Of a DNA stretch of 64,000 bases, positions 8,183-17,108 are shown in pieces. The notes under the pieces are model-generated. The model made no database searches, was not told where the DNA came from, and worked only from the letters and a program-made list of their open reading frames with translations. Every line of letters starts with the position of its first letter. The first letter of the stretch is position 1. Made by a program: the position numbers and the translations under genes. The DNA is from Hyphomicrobiales bacterium (lineage in GTDB: Bacteria > Pseudomonadota > Alphaproteobacteria > Rhizobiales > Rhizobiaceae): NCBI GenBank assembly GCA_900466605.1, contig UBMU01000001.1:124001-188000 (forward strand), in the 5' to 3' direction.

Positions 8183-9267
8183 GCGTCTCGTCTCACGTAG
8201 GTCTGCAGGATGGTACCAAGCGTTTGCGCCGCAATCTCGAGCGACCGTTCTTCCAGAACGAAGCGGCGTGCGTTGGCCGCCATTGCTGACCGCCTTGTGG
8301 GGTCGTCAAGCAACGATGCGATCGCCGCTGCAAATGCTGAAGTATCGCCGTCAGGTGTAAGCTGCCCGCCGATTCCATCGGCCACCACCTCGGGAACACC
8401 TGCAGTTTCCTGCGCGATGACCGGCAGGCCCGCAGCCTGCGCTTCCAGATAGGCAAGGCCGTAAGCTTCCCCGCAGCCCGGCCAAACATAGATACCTGAC
8501 TGGCTGAGGTGAGCGGCGACATCCGAAGCTCCAAGTTGACCGAGCCACTTGATGCGACCCTCTTCAAATTGGGAGAAAAGCTCGCATACATCCGTACGTG
8601 CTGGCCCATCTCCGACGATCGCAAGCGTCCAGGGTCGGTCCCGCACAAGGCGCAGTGCGTCGGCGAGCATCGTGTAGCTCCGCATCTTGTCGCCGCTACG
8701 CATCATTGCCACCGCGATCAAGCGTTCAGGGGCTGCTGAAGGCGCAATAGCCTCGAACAGTGCAGTGTCGATAAATGGCCTCAAAGTAGCGAACGAGCCG
8801 GTTGGCACAGCCGCTTCCAGTCCCGCCCGGTCGCGCTCGGTAATCGCAATATTGACGGCTGCATCGCGAATTCCGTCTACGACCAGCTTCTGAAGCGGAC
8901 CCCAGTTGGTCGCATCGCGTTTGGCCGAATAGGATGCCTCGACGGTGACGTAAGGCAGGGCAAATTCCCGGCAGAGCGTTGGCCCGAGGAGATCGGGCGA
9001 TTTATAATAGGGGTGGTAACAAAACCATAAATGTGGCCGGAGCCCGCTGGATAACCTGCGGCGCAGGCGCTGAAGTTCTTCCTGCGCAGCCAGTTGTCGT
9101 TCGGCTGCCTCCACAGGAGTCGGAGAAAAGCTCCGGAATTCGGAAATGATCTCGACGGAGTGCCCGCAAAGCTCCAGAGCTTGCACGAGTAGTCGCGCCA
9201 TTAGGCGATCGCCCGATGGTACGGGATGGTTCGGGGATTTCAATGGCGCATAGAATGCAACCTGCAT
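8179..9267 (-). CDS. Glycosyltransferase family 4
   Basis: This GT-B glycosyltransferase of ~362 residues has an N-terminal Rossmann opening (MQVAFYAPL, PSGDRLMARLLVQAL) and the C-terminal nucleotide-sugar site GEAYGLAYLEAQAAGLPV, whose two glutamates form the E-x7-E motif of retaining GT4 enzymes. The ATG at 9267 is preceded by GGAGA; a GTG one codon upstream is also possible. It is divergent from the cyclase gene at 9460 and coupled to the deacetylase downstream. The acceptor and sugar cannot be told from sequence. Confidence 0.82.
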   Translation of the reverse strand: MQVAFYAPLKSPNHPVPSGDRLMARLLVQALELCGHSVEIISEFRSFSPTPVEAAERQLAAQEELQRLRRRLSSGLRPHLWFCYHPYYKSPDLLGPTLCREFALPYVTVEASYSAKRDATNWGPLQKLVVDGIRDAAVNIAITERDRAGLEAAVPTGSFATLRPFIDTALFEAIAPSAAPERLIAVAMMRSGDKMRSYTMLADALRLVRDRPWTLAIVGDGPARTDVCELFSQFEEGRIKWLGQLGASDVAAHLSQSGIYVWPGCGEAYGLAYLEAQAAGLPVIAQETAGVPEVVADGIGGQLTPDGDTSAFAAAIASLLDDPTRRSAMAANARRFVLEERSLEIAAQTLGTILQTYVRRDA

Positions 9268-9366
9268 CACGATGTCTCCATCGAGACACAGTGTCTACAA
9301 TCGATGCCTGGGTCTGCCGCGAGAAATTCCGTTATTGTCGGCTTCCTTAAGCTTTGCTGATAAACG

Positions 9367-9382
9367 TGTGAAGGCGATCACA
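9367..9382. promoter_or_regulatory. CRP-like palindrome TGTGA-N6-TCACA
   Basis: The 16 bases read TGTGAAGGCGATCACA, matching both half sites of the enterobacterial cAMP-CRP consensus with the correct six-base spacer. It sits in the 192-base divergent region between the glycosyltransferase (minus) and the adenylate cyclase (plus), 78 bases before the cyclase ATG. The known rhizobial Clr motif is different (GTYHC-type half sites), so the regulator that would use it is unknown. Confidence 0.5.
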
Positions 9383-9459
9383 ATCGCAGTGGCGGCAATT
9401 CCACCTCAATTCCGTCATCTCTATTGTATTTGGCATTTGGTATACAAGAACGGGAATAA

Positions 9460-11181
9460 ATGGCGACGGTCGCTGCCACCAGTATTTTTTCAGAGCGTTC
9501 GATCAGAAGAGCACGGCTCGGTTCCGGGCTCGTCATGTTTATCTTCGTCCTATTGCATCTGTCCAACCATGCGATGGGCTTGATCTCCGTGCAGGCCGCC
9601 GACGACGGGCGGAGGCTTTTTCTGGCGATCTGGCGCAACCCGGTTGGGACGCTCGTCTTCTATGGGGCGGTGCTCGTTCACATCACTCTGGTTCTGCGCT
9701 CAGTCTATATACGCCGCAGCCTGGTGATGCCGGCCACGGAAATGATGCAGATCGTGCTTGGGATCGCCATCCCGCTCTTGTTGATGGACCATGTCATCGG
9801 CACGCGCATTGCTCACGCCCTTTTTGATTATCGGGATGACTACGAGACGATCGTTCGTCTGCTCTGGATCACCTCGCCAGGGAATGGATGGCGGCAGGTT
9901 GTGGCAATTCTGGCCGTCTGGATCCACGGCTGTATCGGTCTGCATTTCTGGCTTCGCTATCGGCCCTGGTACGACAGCATCGCCGCCCTTTTCCTTGCTG
10001 CTGCAATTCTGCTACCGGTCCTTGGCATTCTCGGCTTCATCGAAATGGGGAGGACGATCGCGGAGCCTGCCTACGAAGGCATGGTGAACACCTATCGTTA
10101 CCGTGAAAACCTCAACGCACGCTACTATTCGGATCCCCAAGCGCAACGTCAGATCGCCATGATCCGCGCGGGTCTCTACGGATCGTTTTCCGGCGCACTT
10201 CTGATTGTCGTCGGCGCGCGCACCTGGCGACGTTGGCGCGAGCGCGTCAATCAGATTACCGTGCGTTATCCGGGTGGCGAAGCCATCAGCGTGCCGCGCG
10301 GCTTTACAGTTCTCGAGGCAAGCAGGCTCGGGGGCTTGCCACACTACTCGGTTTGTGGTGGCAAGGGCCAATGTTCGACCTGCCGGGTCCAGGTGCTCGG
10401 CCGGTACGATGATCTTCCTCCTCCTGACAAGCTGGAGCAGTCGACACTGAGACGGATCAATGCCGCACCTGATGTACGGCTTGCCTGCCAGCTGCGGCCA
10501 ACCCATGACGTGACCGTGGCGCCGCTTCTGGTTGCAGCAACGGAAACGACACTGCCTCCCAATACCCAGGAGACGAGCCCTGGTCGGGAACGCGAGATCA
10601 CCGTCCTCTTTTGCGACATTCGTCACTTTACGTCACTGACGGAAACGCGGTTGCCCTTCGACATCGTCTTCTTGCTCAACCGCTATTTCGCCCTGGTCGG
10701 CAACGCCGTCGAGAAAGCAGGCGGACGGATCGACAAGTTTATCGGCGACGGAGCCATGGCGCTCTTTGGAATAGGCAATTCGTCGGAAGATGCGTGCCGC
10801 CAGGCCATTGAAGCCGCCGTTGCCATTGTTCGTGACATTGAAAAGCTCGGTGCCGAGCTTCGCGATGAACTTTCAATGCCTCTTCATATCGCCATTGGCA
10901 TTCACACCGGGCCAGCCGTCGTGGGAACGCTTGGCTATGGCCGGGTCAGGAGCGTGACCGCAATCGGAGACACCGTGAACGTGGCAAGCCGGCTAGAGTC
11001 CGCGGCCAAGGAATTCGACGCGGCGATCGTCATCTCCGAGACGGTCGCAGCCCTTGCCGGCGCAGTGACCGCCGGTGTGGAAAGCCGAGAAATCAATGTA
11101 CGTGGTCGCGCCCTGCCCTTGAAAGTCTATGTCATTCCGAGCAACAAGGCCGCCGAACTGGTTGAAGGAAAAGACACATGA
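9460..11181 (+). CDS. Membrane-bound adenylate cyclase with diheme-type anchor and 2Fe-2S ferredoxin domain (CyaC-like)
   Basis: The protein has 573 residues. Residues ~20-260 hold about six hydrophobic segments with paired histidines (HLSNH, LVHIT, MDHVIG, WIHGCIGLH), the pattern of succinate-dehydrogenase-type cytochrome b anchors. Residues ~265-355 form a plant-type ferredoxin domain with C299, C305, C308 and C343. Residues ~375-555 form a class III cyclase with an intact catalytic set: metal aspartates D386 and D430, adenine-selecting K426 and D504, N507 and R511. Sinorhizobium CyaC is a redox/quinone-responsive cyclase with a comparable anchor, so this is probably a redox-sensing cAMP synthase. 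A CRP-like palindrome precedes it, and the FkbM gene overlaps its stop. Confidence 0.88.
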   Translation: MATVAATSIFSERSIRRARLGSGLVMFIFVLLHLSNHAMGLISVQAADDGRRLFLAIWRNPVGTLVFYGAVLVHITLVLRSVYIRRSLVMPATEMMQIVLGIAIPLLLMDHVIGTRIAHALFDYRDDYETIVRLLWITSPGNGWRQVVAILAVWIHGCIGLHFWLRYRPWYDSIAALFLAAAILLPVLGILGFIEMGRTIAEPAYEGMVNTYRYRENLNARYYSDPQAQRQIAMIRAGLYGSFSGALLIVVGARTWRRWRERVNQITVRYPGGEAISVPRGFTVLEASRLGGLPHYSVCGGKGQCSTCRVQVLGRYDDLPPPDKLEQSTLRRINAAPDVRLACQLRPTHDVTVAPLLVAATETTLPPNTQETSPGREREITVLFCDIRHFTSLTETRLPFDIVFLLNRYFALVGNAVEKAGGRIDKFIGDGAMALFGIGNSSEDACRQAIEAAVAIVRDIEKLGAELRDELSMPLHIAIGIHTGPAVVGTLGYGRVRSVTAIGDTVNVASRLESAAKEFDAAIVISETVAALAGAVTAGVESREINVRGRALPLKVYVIPSNKAAELVEGKDT

Positions 11182-12056
11182 CCGGCCGGCGCTGGCTCAA
11201 CGCGAAATTCTGGAGCAAGCGTATGCGCAAGGCGCGCAATGCGGTGGCGACCAGGTTGTTTGATAGTCGTACCGGGCGCCGGCTGCTGATTGAGAATATC
11301 GGGCCCCGGGTCCTGTCCATGACAGTTGACGCTGGTGACCATCTGATGACCTTCTCGCCTTCGGACTATATCGGTCGCAAGGTTTTTCGAAAGGGACACT
11401 TTGAGCGCGACCACGTAGACCGCTTGATCAGGGTGCTGGCGGACAAAGGGTTGATGCGAGAGGAGAGTTGCCTGTTGGAAATCGGCGGCAACATCGGGAC
11501 ACAGACCGTCTATTTTGCGCTCAGCGGTGCTTATACGCGCATCGTCAGCGTCGAGCCTGACCCTCGCAACTTTCCGCTTCTGCAGACCAATATCCACCAG
11601 AACAAGCTCGATGAACTAGTAACGCTGGTCAACTGCGCCGCCGGGGAGAAAGTGGGCCAGATCGACTTTTTTATGAACACGAACAACCACGGCAAAAGCA
11701 GCGTGTTCCAAAAGAGCGCCAGCGACCGAAGGACCACTGTTCCGGTCAAGCCGGTAACGCAAATCCTGGCTGAGCTCTCCGTCGATCCTGCCGATATCGG
11801 CCTCGTTTGGATGGATATCGAGGGCTATGAACCGGTTGCGTGCCGTTCAATGGTGCCGCTCCTGTCGCGGCGCGTGCCGCTCTATATGGAGTTTACGCCA
11901 CTCTTCTACGGGCCGGAACAGACCCGCCAATTCGTGGAGATGCTTGCCGGCTTCTATGAGAACTGCCTGGTTTTCTTCGAGGAGGAAGAGCAGGCAATGA
12001 AGGTCATTGACCTGCCAGGCAGCATTGAGCAATACGATGTGCTGTTTCTGCCCTGA
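11178..12056 (+). CDS. FkbM-family methyltransferase
   Basis: This 292-residue protein has the SAM-binding motif LEIGGNIGTQT (residues ~96-106), the acidic post-motif SVEPDP and the FkbM hallmark VWMDIEGYEP. FkbM enzymes usually O-methylate sugars or polyketides, which fits the glycosyltransferases around it. It starts inside the cyclase stop (ATGA overlap), so its production is tied to that of the cyclase. Its stop abuts the stop of the convergent methyltransferase gene with no gap. The substrate is unknown. Confidence 0.82.
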   Translation: MTGRRWLNAKFWSKRMRKARNAVATRLFDSRTGRRLLIENIGPRVLSMTVDAGDHLMTFSPSDYIGRKVFRKGHFERDHVDRLIRVLADKGLMREESCLLEIGGNIGTQTVYFALSGAYTRIVSVEPDPRNFPLLQTNIHQNKLDELVTLVNCAAGEKVGQIDFFMNTNNHGKSSVFQKSASDRRTTVPVKPVTQILAELSVDPADIGLVWMDIEGYEPVACRSMVPLLSRRVPLYMEFTPLFYGPEQTRQFVEMLAGFYENCLVFFEEEEQAMKVIDLPGSIEQYDVLFLP

Positions 12057-12536
12057 CTATCTTCGCCGATAGAGGTAGTAGCGACCTTCCTTCACGCCTG
12101 CGGGAAGCGCAAGTGGTTCCAGTTCGGGCCGGTCCAGTGGAAGGCCGCTGACTGCGATCCCGCCTTTAGCAAGTACGCCAACCATGAGCTGCGGCAGCCA
12201 TGTCAGCGTGACGGCGTCGATATCGTCGTGGCCAGTGCCGATATCGGCATGGGCCAGCGCTGCACCAATGCCAATGAAGGCTTGCCCGGACTCACGTATA
12301 TCGCCCGTCACCATATTCTCTGTCGGTGGCGTCGAAGACGAATATGAGCGAACCTCGCGATCGAAGGCAACGATTCGGCGATCGGGAAATTGCTCACGCA
12401 GGTGATCGTAGGTGCGACCGTTGCCGAGGCCGAATTCCAATACCGGGCCCGCCGTTCCGTTCACCAGAGCCACGATTGCGTTCAATATATCGCGCTGAGC
12501 CGTCAAGCGGCGGATAAAGCTGTCCAGACGGCTCAT
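12057..12536 (-). CDS. Small class I SAM-dependent methyltransferase
   Basis: This 159-residue protein has a SAM-binding LEFGLGNGRTYDHLRE motif near residue 34 and an acidic VAFDREV strand end, consistent with a short Rossmann methyltransferase. The rest resembles small methyltransferases annotated only as hypothetical SAM-methylases in rhizobia. It stands alone on the minus strand between FkbM and the DUF3095 gene, with a 124-base divergent region upstream. The substrate is unknown. Confidence 0.72.
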   Translation of the reverse strand: MSRLDSFIRRLTAQRDILNAIVALVNGTAGPVLEFGLGNGRTYDHLREQFPDRRIVAFDREVRSYSSSTPPTENMVTGDIRESGQAFIGIGAALAHADIGTGHDDIDAVTLTWLPQLMVGVLAKGGIAVSGLPLDRPELEPLALPAGVKEGRYYLYRRR

Positions 12537-12660
12537 CTATGTCCTTGTCCATTCACTGATTTTCGCCATTGGTGCTATCATATGAAACTATATGAAGTCG
12601 ATTGCCGTAGATGCAAAATGGCATTGCCGTCGCAGCATGGGTGTGTGCTAGGCTTCTGAC

Positions 12661-13836
12661 ATGAACGACATCTCGAATGAAAGATTCTTCGCAGACGTAC
12701 CGGTCTTCACCGACTTTGAGCGTGTAACCGACACGAACAACTATCGCCCCCTACCTGACGGCTGGTTCCTGGCACTTGCCGATATCGTCGGTTCGACCCA
12801 GGCGATCGGCGCTGGCCGCTACAAAGACGTGAATATGGCGGGTGTGAGCGTCATTTCAGCGGTGCTGAATGCGGTAGGTAAGGGCGATTATCCCTTCGTA
12901 TTCGGCGGTGACGGGGCAATGGTCGCACTGCCGGGAACCCTGGAACCGGTCGCGCGAAGTGCATTGGCAGCTGCACAGTGTTGGGTTGAGGAGGATTTGG
13001 GGCTTGCGTTGCGTATTGCAATCGTACCCCTCACCGACATTCGCAAGGAGGGATTGGACGTGCGTGTCGCACGACACGCCGCCAGCCCTCATGTCACCTA
13101 CGCCATGTTTGCGGGGGGCGGAGCCAGTTGGGCTGAGCGGCAGATGAAAAGCGGACGCTTCGGTGTCGAGCGGGCACCTGCGGGCACACGACCGGACCTC
13201 ACAGGCTTGTCGTGCAGGTGGAGCCCAATCGAGGCTCACAACGGCGAGATTGTCTCCATTATCGCCGTGCCAGGCGCAGGTGGCACCAGCCCTGAGTTTC
13301 GCAAGCTCGTCATGGATGTAGTGGCGATCTCTGCTGAGCAAGGGCGTGGTGGCCACCCCGTTCCGGCCGACGGCCCCGCCTTTTCGTTTTCAATGAAGGG
13401 CGTCGAGCGCGAGGCGCGGGCAACGGCACGTCCGGAAAAACGGCTGACAAAAAAACTCTTCATTCTGCTTCAGATCGCCCTCGTGGTCGTTCTTCACAAG
13501 CTAGGAGCGAAGTTTGGCCGCTTTGATGCCCGGCGCTACAAGCAGGACGTTTCCGGCAATTCCGACTTCCGGAAATTTGACGACGGCTTGAAGATGACGA
13601 TTGATGTCGATGCAGACCATCTCGCCCGGATCCAGTCTCTACTCGAAGAGGCAAAGGTCAAGGACATCGCCCGTTATGGGCTTCATCGGCAGTCTTCAGC
13701 CCTGATGACCTGTTTCGTCCCCACTCCGATGTCGCACGATCACGTTCACTTCATCGACGGTGCGAGCGGCGGATATGCGGTCGCCGCGAGCCAGATCACC
13801 GGCAAGACGCTCACACCTGTCGACATCACGCCTTGA
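12661..13836 (+). CDS. DUF3095 family protein, class III cyclase homologue
   Basis: This 391-residue soluble protein has, near its N-terminus, the cyclase-like strand FLALADIVGST (D41) and hairpin FVFGGDGAMVAL (D84), which match the two metal-binding sites of class III nucleotidyl cyclases. The residue four before the second aspartate is V80, not the adenine-selecting lysine. The C-terminal ~150 residues (after KRLTKKLF) match no domain I recognise. The family has no settled function; nucleotide cyclization is possible but unproven. Its 3' end overlaps the convergent dehydrogenase gene by 11 bases. Confidence 0.78.
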   Translation: MNDISNERFFADVPVFTDFERVTDTNNYRPLPDGWFLALADIVGSTQAIGAGRYKDVNMAGVSVISAVLNAVGKGDYPFVFGGDGAMVALPGTLEPVARSALAAAQCWVEEDLGLALRIAIVPLTDIRKEGLDVRVARHAASPHVTYAMFAGGGASWAERQMKSGRFGVERAPAGTRPDLTGLSCRWSPIEAHNGEIVSIIAVPGAGGTSPEFRKLVMDVVAISAEQGRGGHPVPADGPAFSFSMKGVEREARATARPEKRLTKKLFILLQIALVVVLHKLGAKFGRFDARRYKQDVSGNSDFRKFDDGLKMTIDVDADHLARIQSLLEEAKVKDIARYGLHRQSSALMTCFVPTPMSHDHVHFIDGASGGYAVAASQITGKTLTPVDITP

Positions 13837-15178
13837 CGATGTGATCGCCAGATAGCCCGAGGCGCGCAAACACGTTGCGGGTGTCGATGATAAGTGGTGC
13901 GCTTTCTGCAATGGCCTGGTAGTCGAGCCGATCATGGTCAGTTGCGACCAGAACCGCGTCATATCCAGCCGCGACCTCCCGCGATAGGGTAACCGATACT
14001 CGACCCTTCAGGTGCTGGTACTCGCGCGTCGACGGGATCTCGCTGACATGGGGATCGTGGTAGTCGGCCTTGCCGCCGCGCTCCTCGATGAGCTCCATCA
14101 GGCGCAGTGACGGGCTCTCGCGGATATCGGCAACATTTTTCTTGTAGGCAAGGCCGAGGACGAGCACGCGTGAGCGGCTGAGCGCTTTGCCGGCCCGAAT
14201 GTCGAGCGCCTCGGCGAGCTTTCCGATCACATAGCGTGGCATGGCCGAGTTGATCTCGCCGGCGAGCTCGATAAAGCGCGTCGGCAGCTCGTATTCCCGC
14301 GACTTCCACGTCAGGTAGAAAGGATCGATCGGGATACAGTGGCCACCGAGCCCAGGCCCCGGATAGAATGGCATATACCCAAACGGCTTCGTCTTTGCCG
14401 CCTCGATGACTTCCCAGACATCAATCCCCATTGCCGCGTACACCGTCTTGAGCTCGTTGACGAGCGCAATGTTGACGGACCGGAAGATGTTCTCCGTCAG
14501 TTTGACGGCCTCAGCGGTTGCATTCGATGAGACTGGAACTACGGTCTTGACCGCTGCGCCGTAGAAGCTCTCCATCAGCGATAGCGCCAGTGTCCCGTCG
14601 CCGGCGACGATCTTGGGTATCGTCGCCGTGTGATAGTGCTGGTTGCCCGGGTCTTCGCGCTCCGGTGAAAAACCAACGAAGAAATCGGTGCCCGATCTCA
14701 GGCCAGTCGTCTCCAAGATGGCCTTGACCACGTCGTCGGTCGTACCCGGATAGGTCGTCGATTCCAGGACCACGAGCTGGCCGGGCCGCAGATGGTCGGC
14801 GATCGCACGCGACGTTGCCTCTACATAAGATAGGTCAGGATCGCGATGCTTGGTGAGCGGCGTTGGAACGCAGATGATGATGACGTCGCAAGCGGCTAGC
14901 CCGCCGAAATCGGTGGTGGCAACGAAGCGACCGCTGTCGATCTCGGTGGCAAGATCGTCGCTTGCCACCGCATCGATATAGGAGCGCCTTGCATCGAGAT
15001 GGACGATCTTCTTCGGGTCGATATCAAAGCCGGTAACCGCAAAGCCGCTGCGTGCTATGGCGATCGCCAGCGGCAGGCCGACATAGCCGAGCCCTATGAC
15101 GCCGGCTCGGGCGCTGCGTGTTTCAATCTTGTGGGAAAGGGCTTCAAAGGCGGAGGAACTGGCCAAGTCAGAGCTCAT
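13826..15178 (-). CDS. Nucleotide-sugar dehydrogenase (WbpA/WecC-like UDP-sugar 6-dehydrogenase)
   Basis: This 450-residue enzyme has an N-terminal NAD-binding GLGYVGLPLA motif, a VPTPL segment, an ESTTYPGTT segment and the catalytic cysteine in GPGLGGHCIPIDPFYL, a form typical of UDP-GlcNAc or UDP-ManNAc dehydrogenases. The C-terminal UDP-binding domain with LGLAYKKNVADIRESPS is complete. It would oxidise a UDP-hexose(amine) to a uronic acid for glycan synthesis. Which sugar is used cannot be settled from sequence alone. No epimerase partner lies next to it. Confidence 0.88.
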   Translation of the reverse strand: MSSDLASSSAFEALSHKIETRSARAGVIGLGYVGLPLAIAIARSGFAVTGFDIDPKKIVHLDARRSYIDAVASDDLATEIDSGRFVATTDFGGLAACDVIIICVPTPLTKHRDPDLSYVEATSRAIADHLRPGQLVVLESTTYPGTTDDVVKAILETTGLRSGTDFFVGFSPEREDPGNQHYHTATIPKIVAGDGTLALSLMESFYGAAVKTVVPVSSNATAEAVKLTENIFRSVNIALVNELKTVYAAMGIDVWEVIEAAKTKPFGYMPFYPGPGLGGHCIPIDPFYLTWKSREYELPTRFIELAGEINSAMPRYVIGKLAEALDIRAGKALSRSRVLVLGLAYKKNVADIRESPSLRLMELIEERGGKADYHDPHVSEIPSTREYQHLKGRVSVTLSREVAAGYDAVLVATDHDRLDYQAIAESAPLIIDTRNVFARLGLSGDHIVKA

Positions 15179-15612
15179 CTGTATTCTGGAAGGTACTTTG
15201 ATCTAATGTAAGAGCGCGGCAATTGAAACCCGCGCGCTGGTAAACAACGTTCCGACGCGAACGTGAAGACCTGTGCCAAGGATGTGCCTCAATCTCCCGT
15301 GATTGGCGCCAGTGTGACCAAAAAGACTCGCATGCACGATGAGATTTCATAGCGACGTCAAAAAATGTGCAAATGCCATTGTTCAAGCTGCGCTGCGTGC
15401 CTATCTACGTCGGGTAATGAAATGCGAGAAAGGATTGCCTCTCCTGCCCAGTAAATCAAGGGTTTGACAGGTGCCGCTGCCGGGCCCCCGGCAGATCGTT
15501 GACACAATTTTACCGCTCGTCCATCTTCCTTCCCGCCCCGCGCATCACATGCAGCAGGCAGGGTTGCTGATGTATTTTGGATTGGACGTGCTTTATGAGG
15601 AAACTACCAAGA
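15179..15612. other. Noncoding divergent region with a GC palindrome and two TTGACA boxes
   Basis: This region separates the dehydrogenase (minus) from the cyclase (plus). It contains TTGACA at 15464-15469 and again at 15499-15504. Between them lies a near-perfect palindrome CTGCCGGG-CC-CCCGGCAG at 15477-15494. No good -10 hexamer was found at 17 bases from either box. No ORF here looks real. Confidence 0.5.
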
Positions 15613-16956
15613 ATGGGCACGATCGAATCCAGCGTCTCGTCAATTTTGTTGGATCGGGTCGCCGAATGGCTGACGAATTCTTCGCTGGCCGGGGATGATC
15701 TCGAGAATATCGTTCGCGGGTTCTGCGAGCGGATCGCATCGGCTGGGTTGCCGATCGCGCGCGTACACCTGACCTTTTCGATGCTACATCCGCTTTATGA
15801 TGCGTTAAGCTTTACATGGCGCCGCGCGAGCGGAGTGACGATCGAAGGCTATCGCCATACCGCAGGGCAAAAGCCGGACCGTTTCCTGCAAAGTCCCTAT
15901 TATTATCTGCTGGATAACAACCTGCAGCACATTCGTCGCCAGATTCCCGTTGACGGTCTGGCCGAGTTTCCGGTCTTTGTTGATCTGCGCAAGGAACGGA
16001 TTACCGACTACCTCGCTTTTGTCCAGCCTTTCGGGGATGGGTCCGTACAGGGTATGATGGGGTCGTGGTCGACTGACAGCCATGCCGGTTTTTCCGACGA
16101 TATGATCGAGGCGCTGCTGAGGATGCAGAACCACCTTGCCGTGGCCGCGAAGATGGCTGTTCTTGGCAAGCTCGCCAACAACATGCTGACCACTTATTTG
16201 GGAGGCGATGCCGGAAAGCGGGTGCTGAACGGCCAGATCCGTCGTGGCGACGGCGAGACGATCCGCGCAGCTCTGGTCATGGGCGATATGCGCCAGTCGA
16301 CCATGTACGCGGAAAAGGAGGGCCGGCAGGCCTACATAGACACGCTGAACCAGTTCTTCGACGCGATCGCTGCGCCGTTCAATCGCAATGGCGGCGAAAT
16401 CCTGAGCTTCCTTGGTGACGGCTTTCTTGCTGTCTATCCGTGTGGCCGGCACAAAGATCCGTCCAAGATTGCCTGTCAGGCCGCCCTTTCTGCCGTTCAT
16501 CAGGCGCAGGCACGTGTCGCAGAGCTCAATAAGGAGCGCGTTGAGCAGGGCCTGAGCAAAGTGTCCTACGGCATCGGCTTGCATGTCGGTAACGTAATGT
16601 TCGGTAATGTCGGCCTGAAGGATCGTTTGACCTTCTCGGCGTTTGGCTCGGCTGTCAACGAGGTGCAACGCCTACAGTCGCTCACGAAGAAGTATTCAAG
16701 CGAGGTGGTGGCCAGCCAGGCTTTCGCCGGCTATTGCGGCGGAGAATGGCGCACTCTCGGCGAGGAGAAACTGCGCGGGATCCGCCAGAAGGTCACGGTG
16801 TTGCAGCCGCGCGTTCCGGCGCCTGTGGTCCATGTCGAAGAAAGTTTCCGAGAAGCAGTGCCAAGTAGTCTTTCTGAGGCTGAGCAGGTCATTCTGCTTC
16901 ATCGCGACGCCCGCAAGCAGGCCGACAGACCAACAGTCGAGAAGTTCATCCAATAG
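15613..16956 (+). CDS. Class III adenylate/guanylate cyclase-like protein with non-canonical substrate residues
   Basis: This soluble protein of ~447 residues has a ~200-residue N-terminal region of a type common ahead of rhizobial cyclases (a LHPLYDALSFTWRR segment) and a C-terminal class III cyclase domain. Metal ligands D225 (MGDMRQS) and D269 (FLGDG) and the transition-state pair N349 and R353 are kept. The adenine-selecting lysine is S265 and the partner Asp/Thr is S346, so the preferred nucleotide is uncertain. Starts at 15577 (TTG) and 15595 (ATG) are also in frame; 15613 is chosen because GAGGA lies upstream. Confidence 0.78.
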   Translation: MGTIESSVSSILLDRVAEWLTNSSLAGDDLENIVRGFCERIASAGLPIARVHLTFSMLHPLYDALSFTWRRASGVTIEGYRHTAGQKPDRFLQSPYYYLLDNNLQHIRRQIPVDGLAEFPVFVDLRKERITDYLAFVQPFGDGSVQGMMGSWSTDSHAGFSDDMIEALLRMQNHLAVAAKMAVLGKLANNMLTTYLGGDAGKRVLNGQIRRGDGETIRAALVMGDMRQSTMYAEKEGRQAYIDTLNQFFDAIAAPFNRNGGEILSFLGDGFLAVYPCGRHKDPSKIACQAALSAVHQAQARVAELNKERVEQGLSKVSYGIGLHVGNVMFGNVGLKDRLTFSAFGSAVNEVQRLQSLTKKYSSEVVASQAFAGYCGGEWRTLGEEKLRGIRQKVTVLQPRVPAPVVHVEESFREAVPSSLSEAEQVILLHRDARKQADRPTVEKFIQ

Positions 16957-17108
16957 GCGTGTGCCACAGCAATTGGTAGCTGACCTTTGGTCTTGCTTGT
17001 CCTATGAATTGCGCCAGGTTTTACGTGTTCGTCATCAACTGGACACCCCGATTGCGGTACGATAGTGTGCCTTAACGGGAACATAGAAAACTGGGGAATT
17101 TCATTGGT

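Noticed and set aside
12577..12600. Short direct repeat (TATGAA, ten-base period) upstream of the DUF3095 gene
   Set aside because: Too short and only two copies; likely chance.
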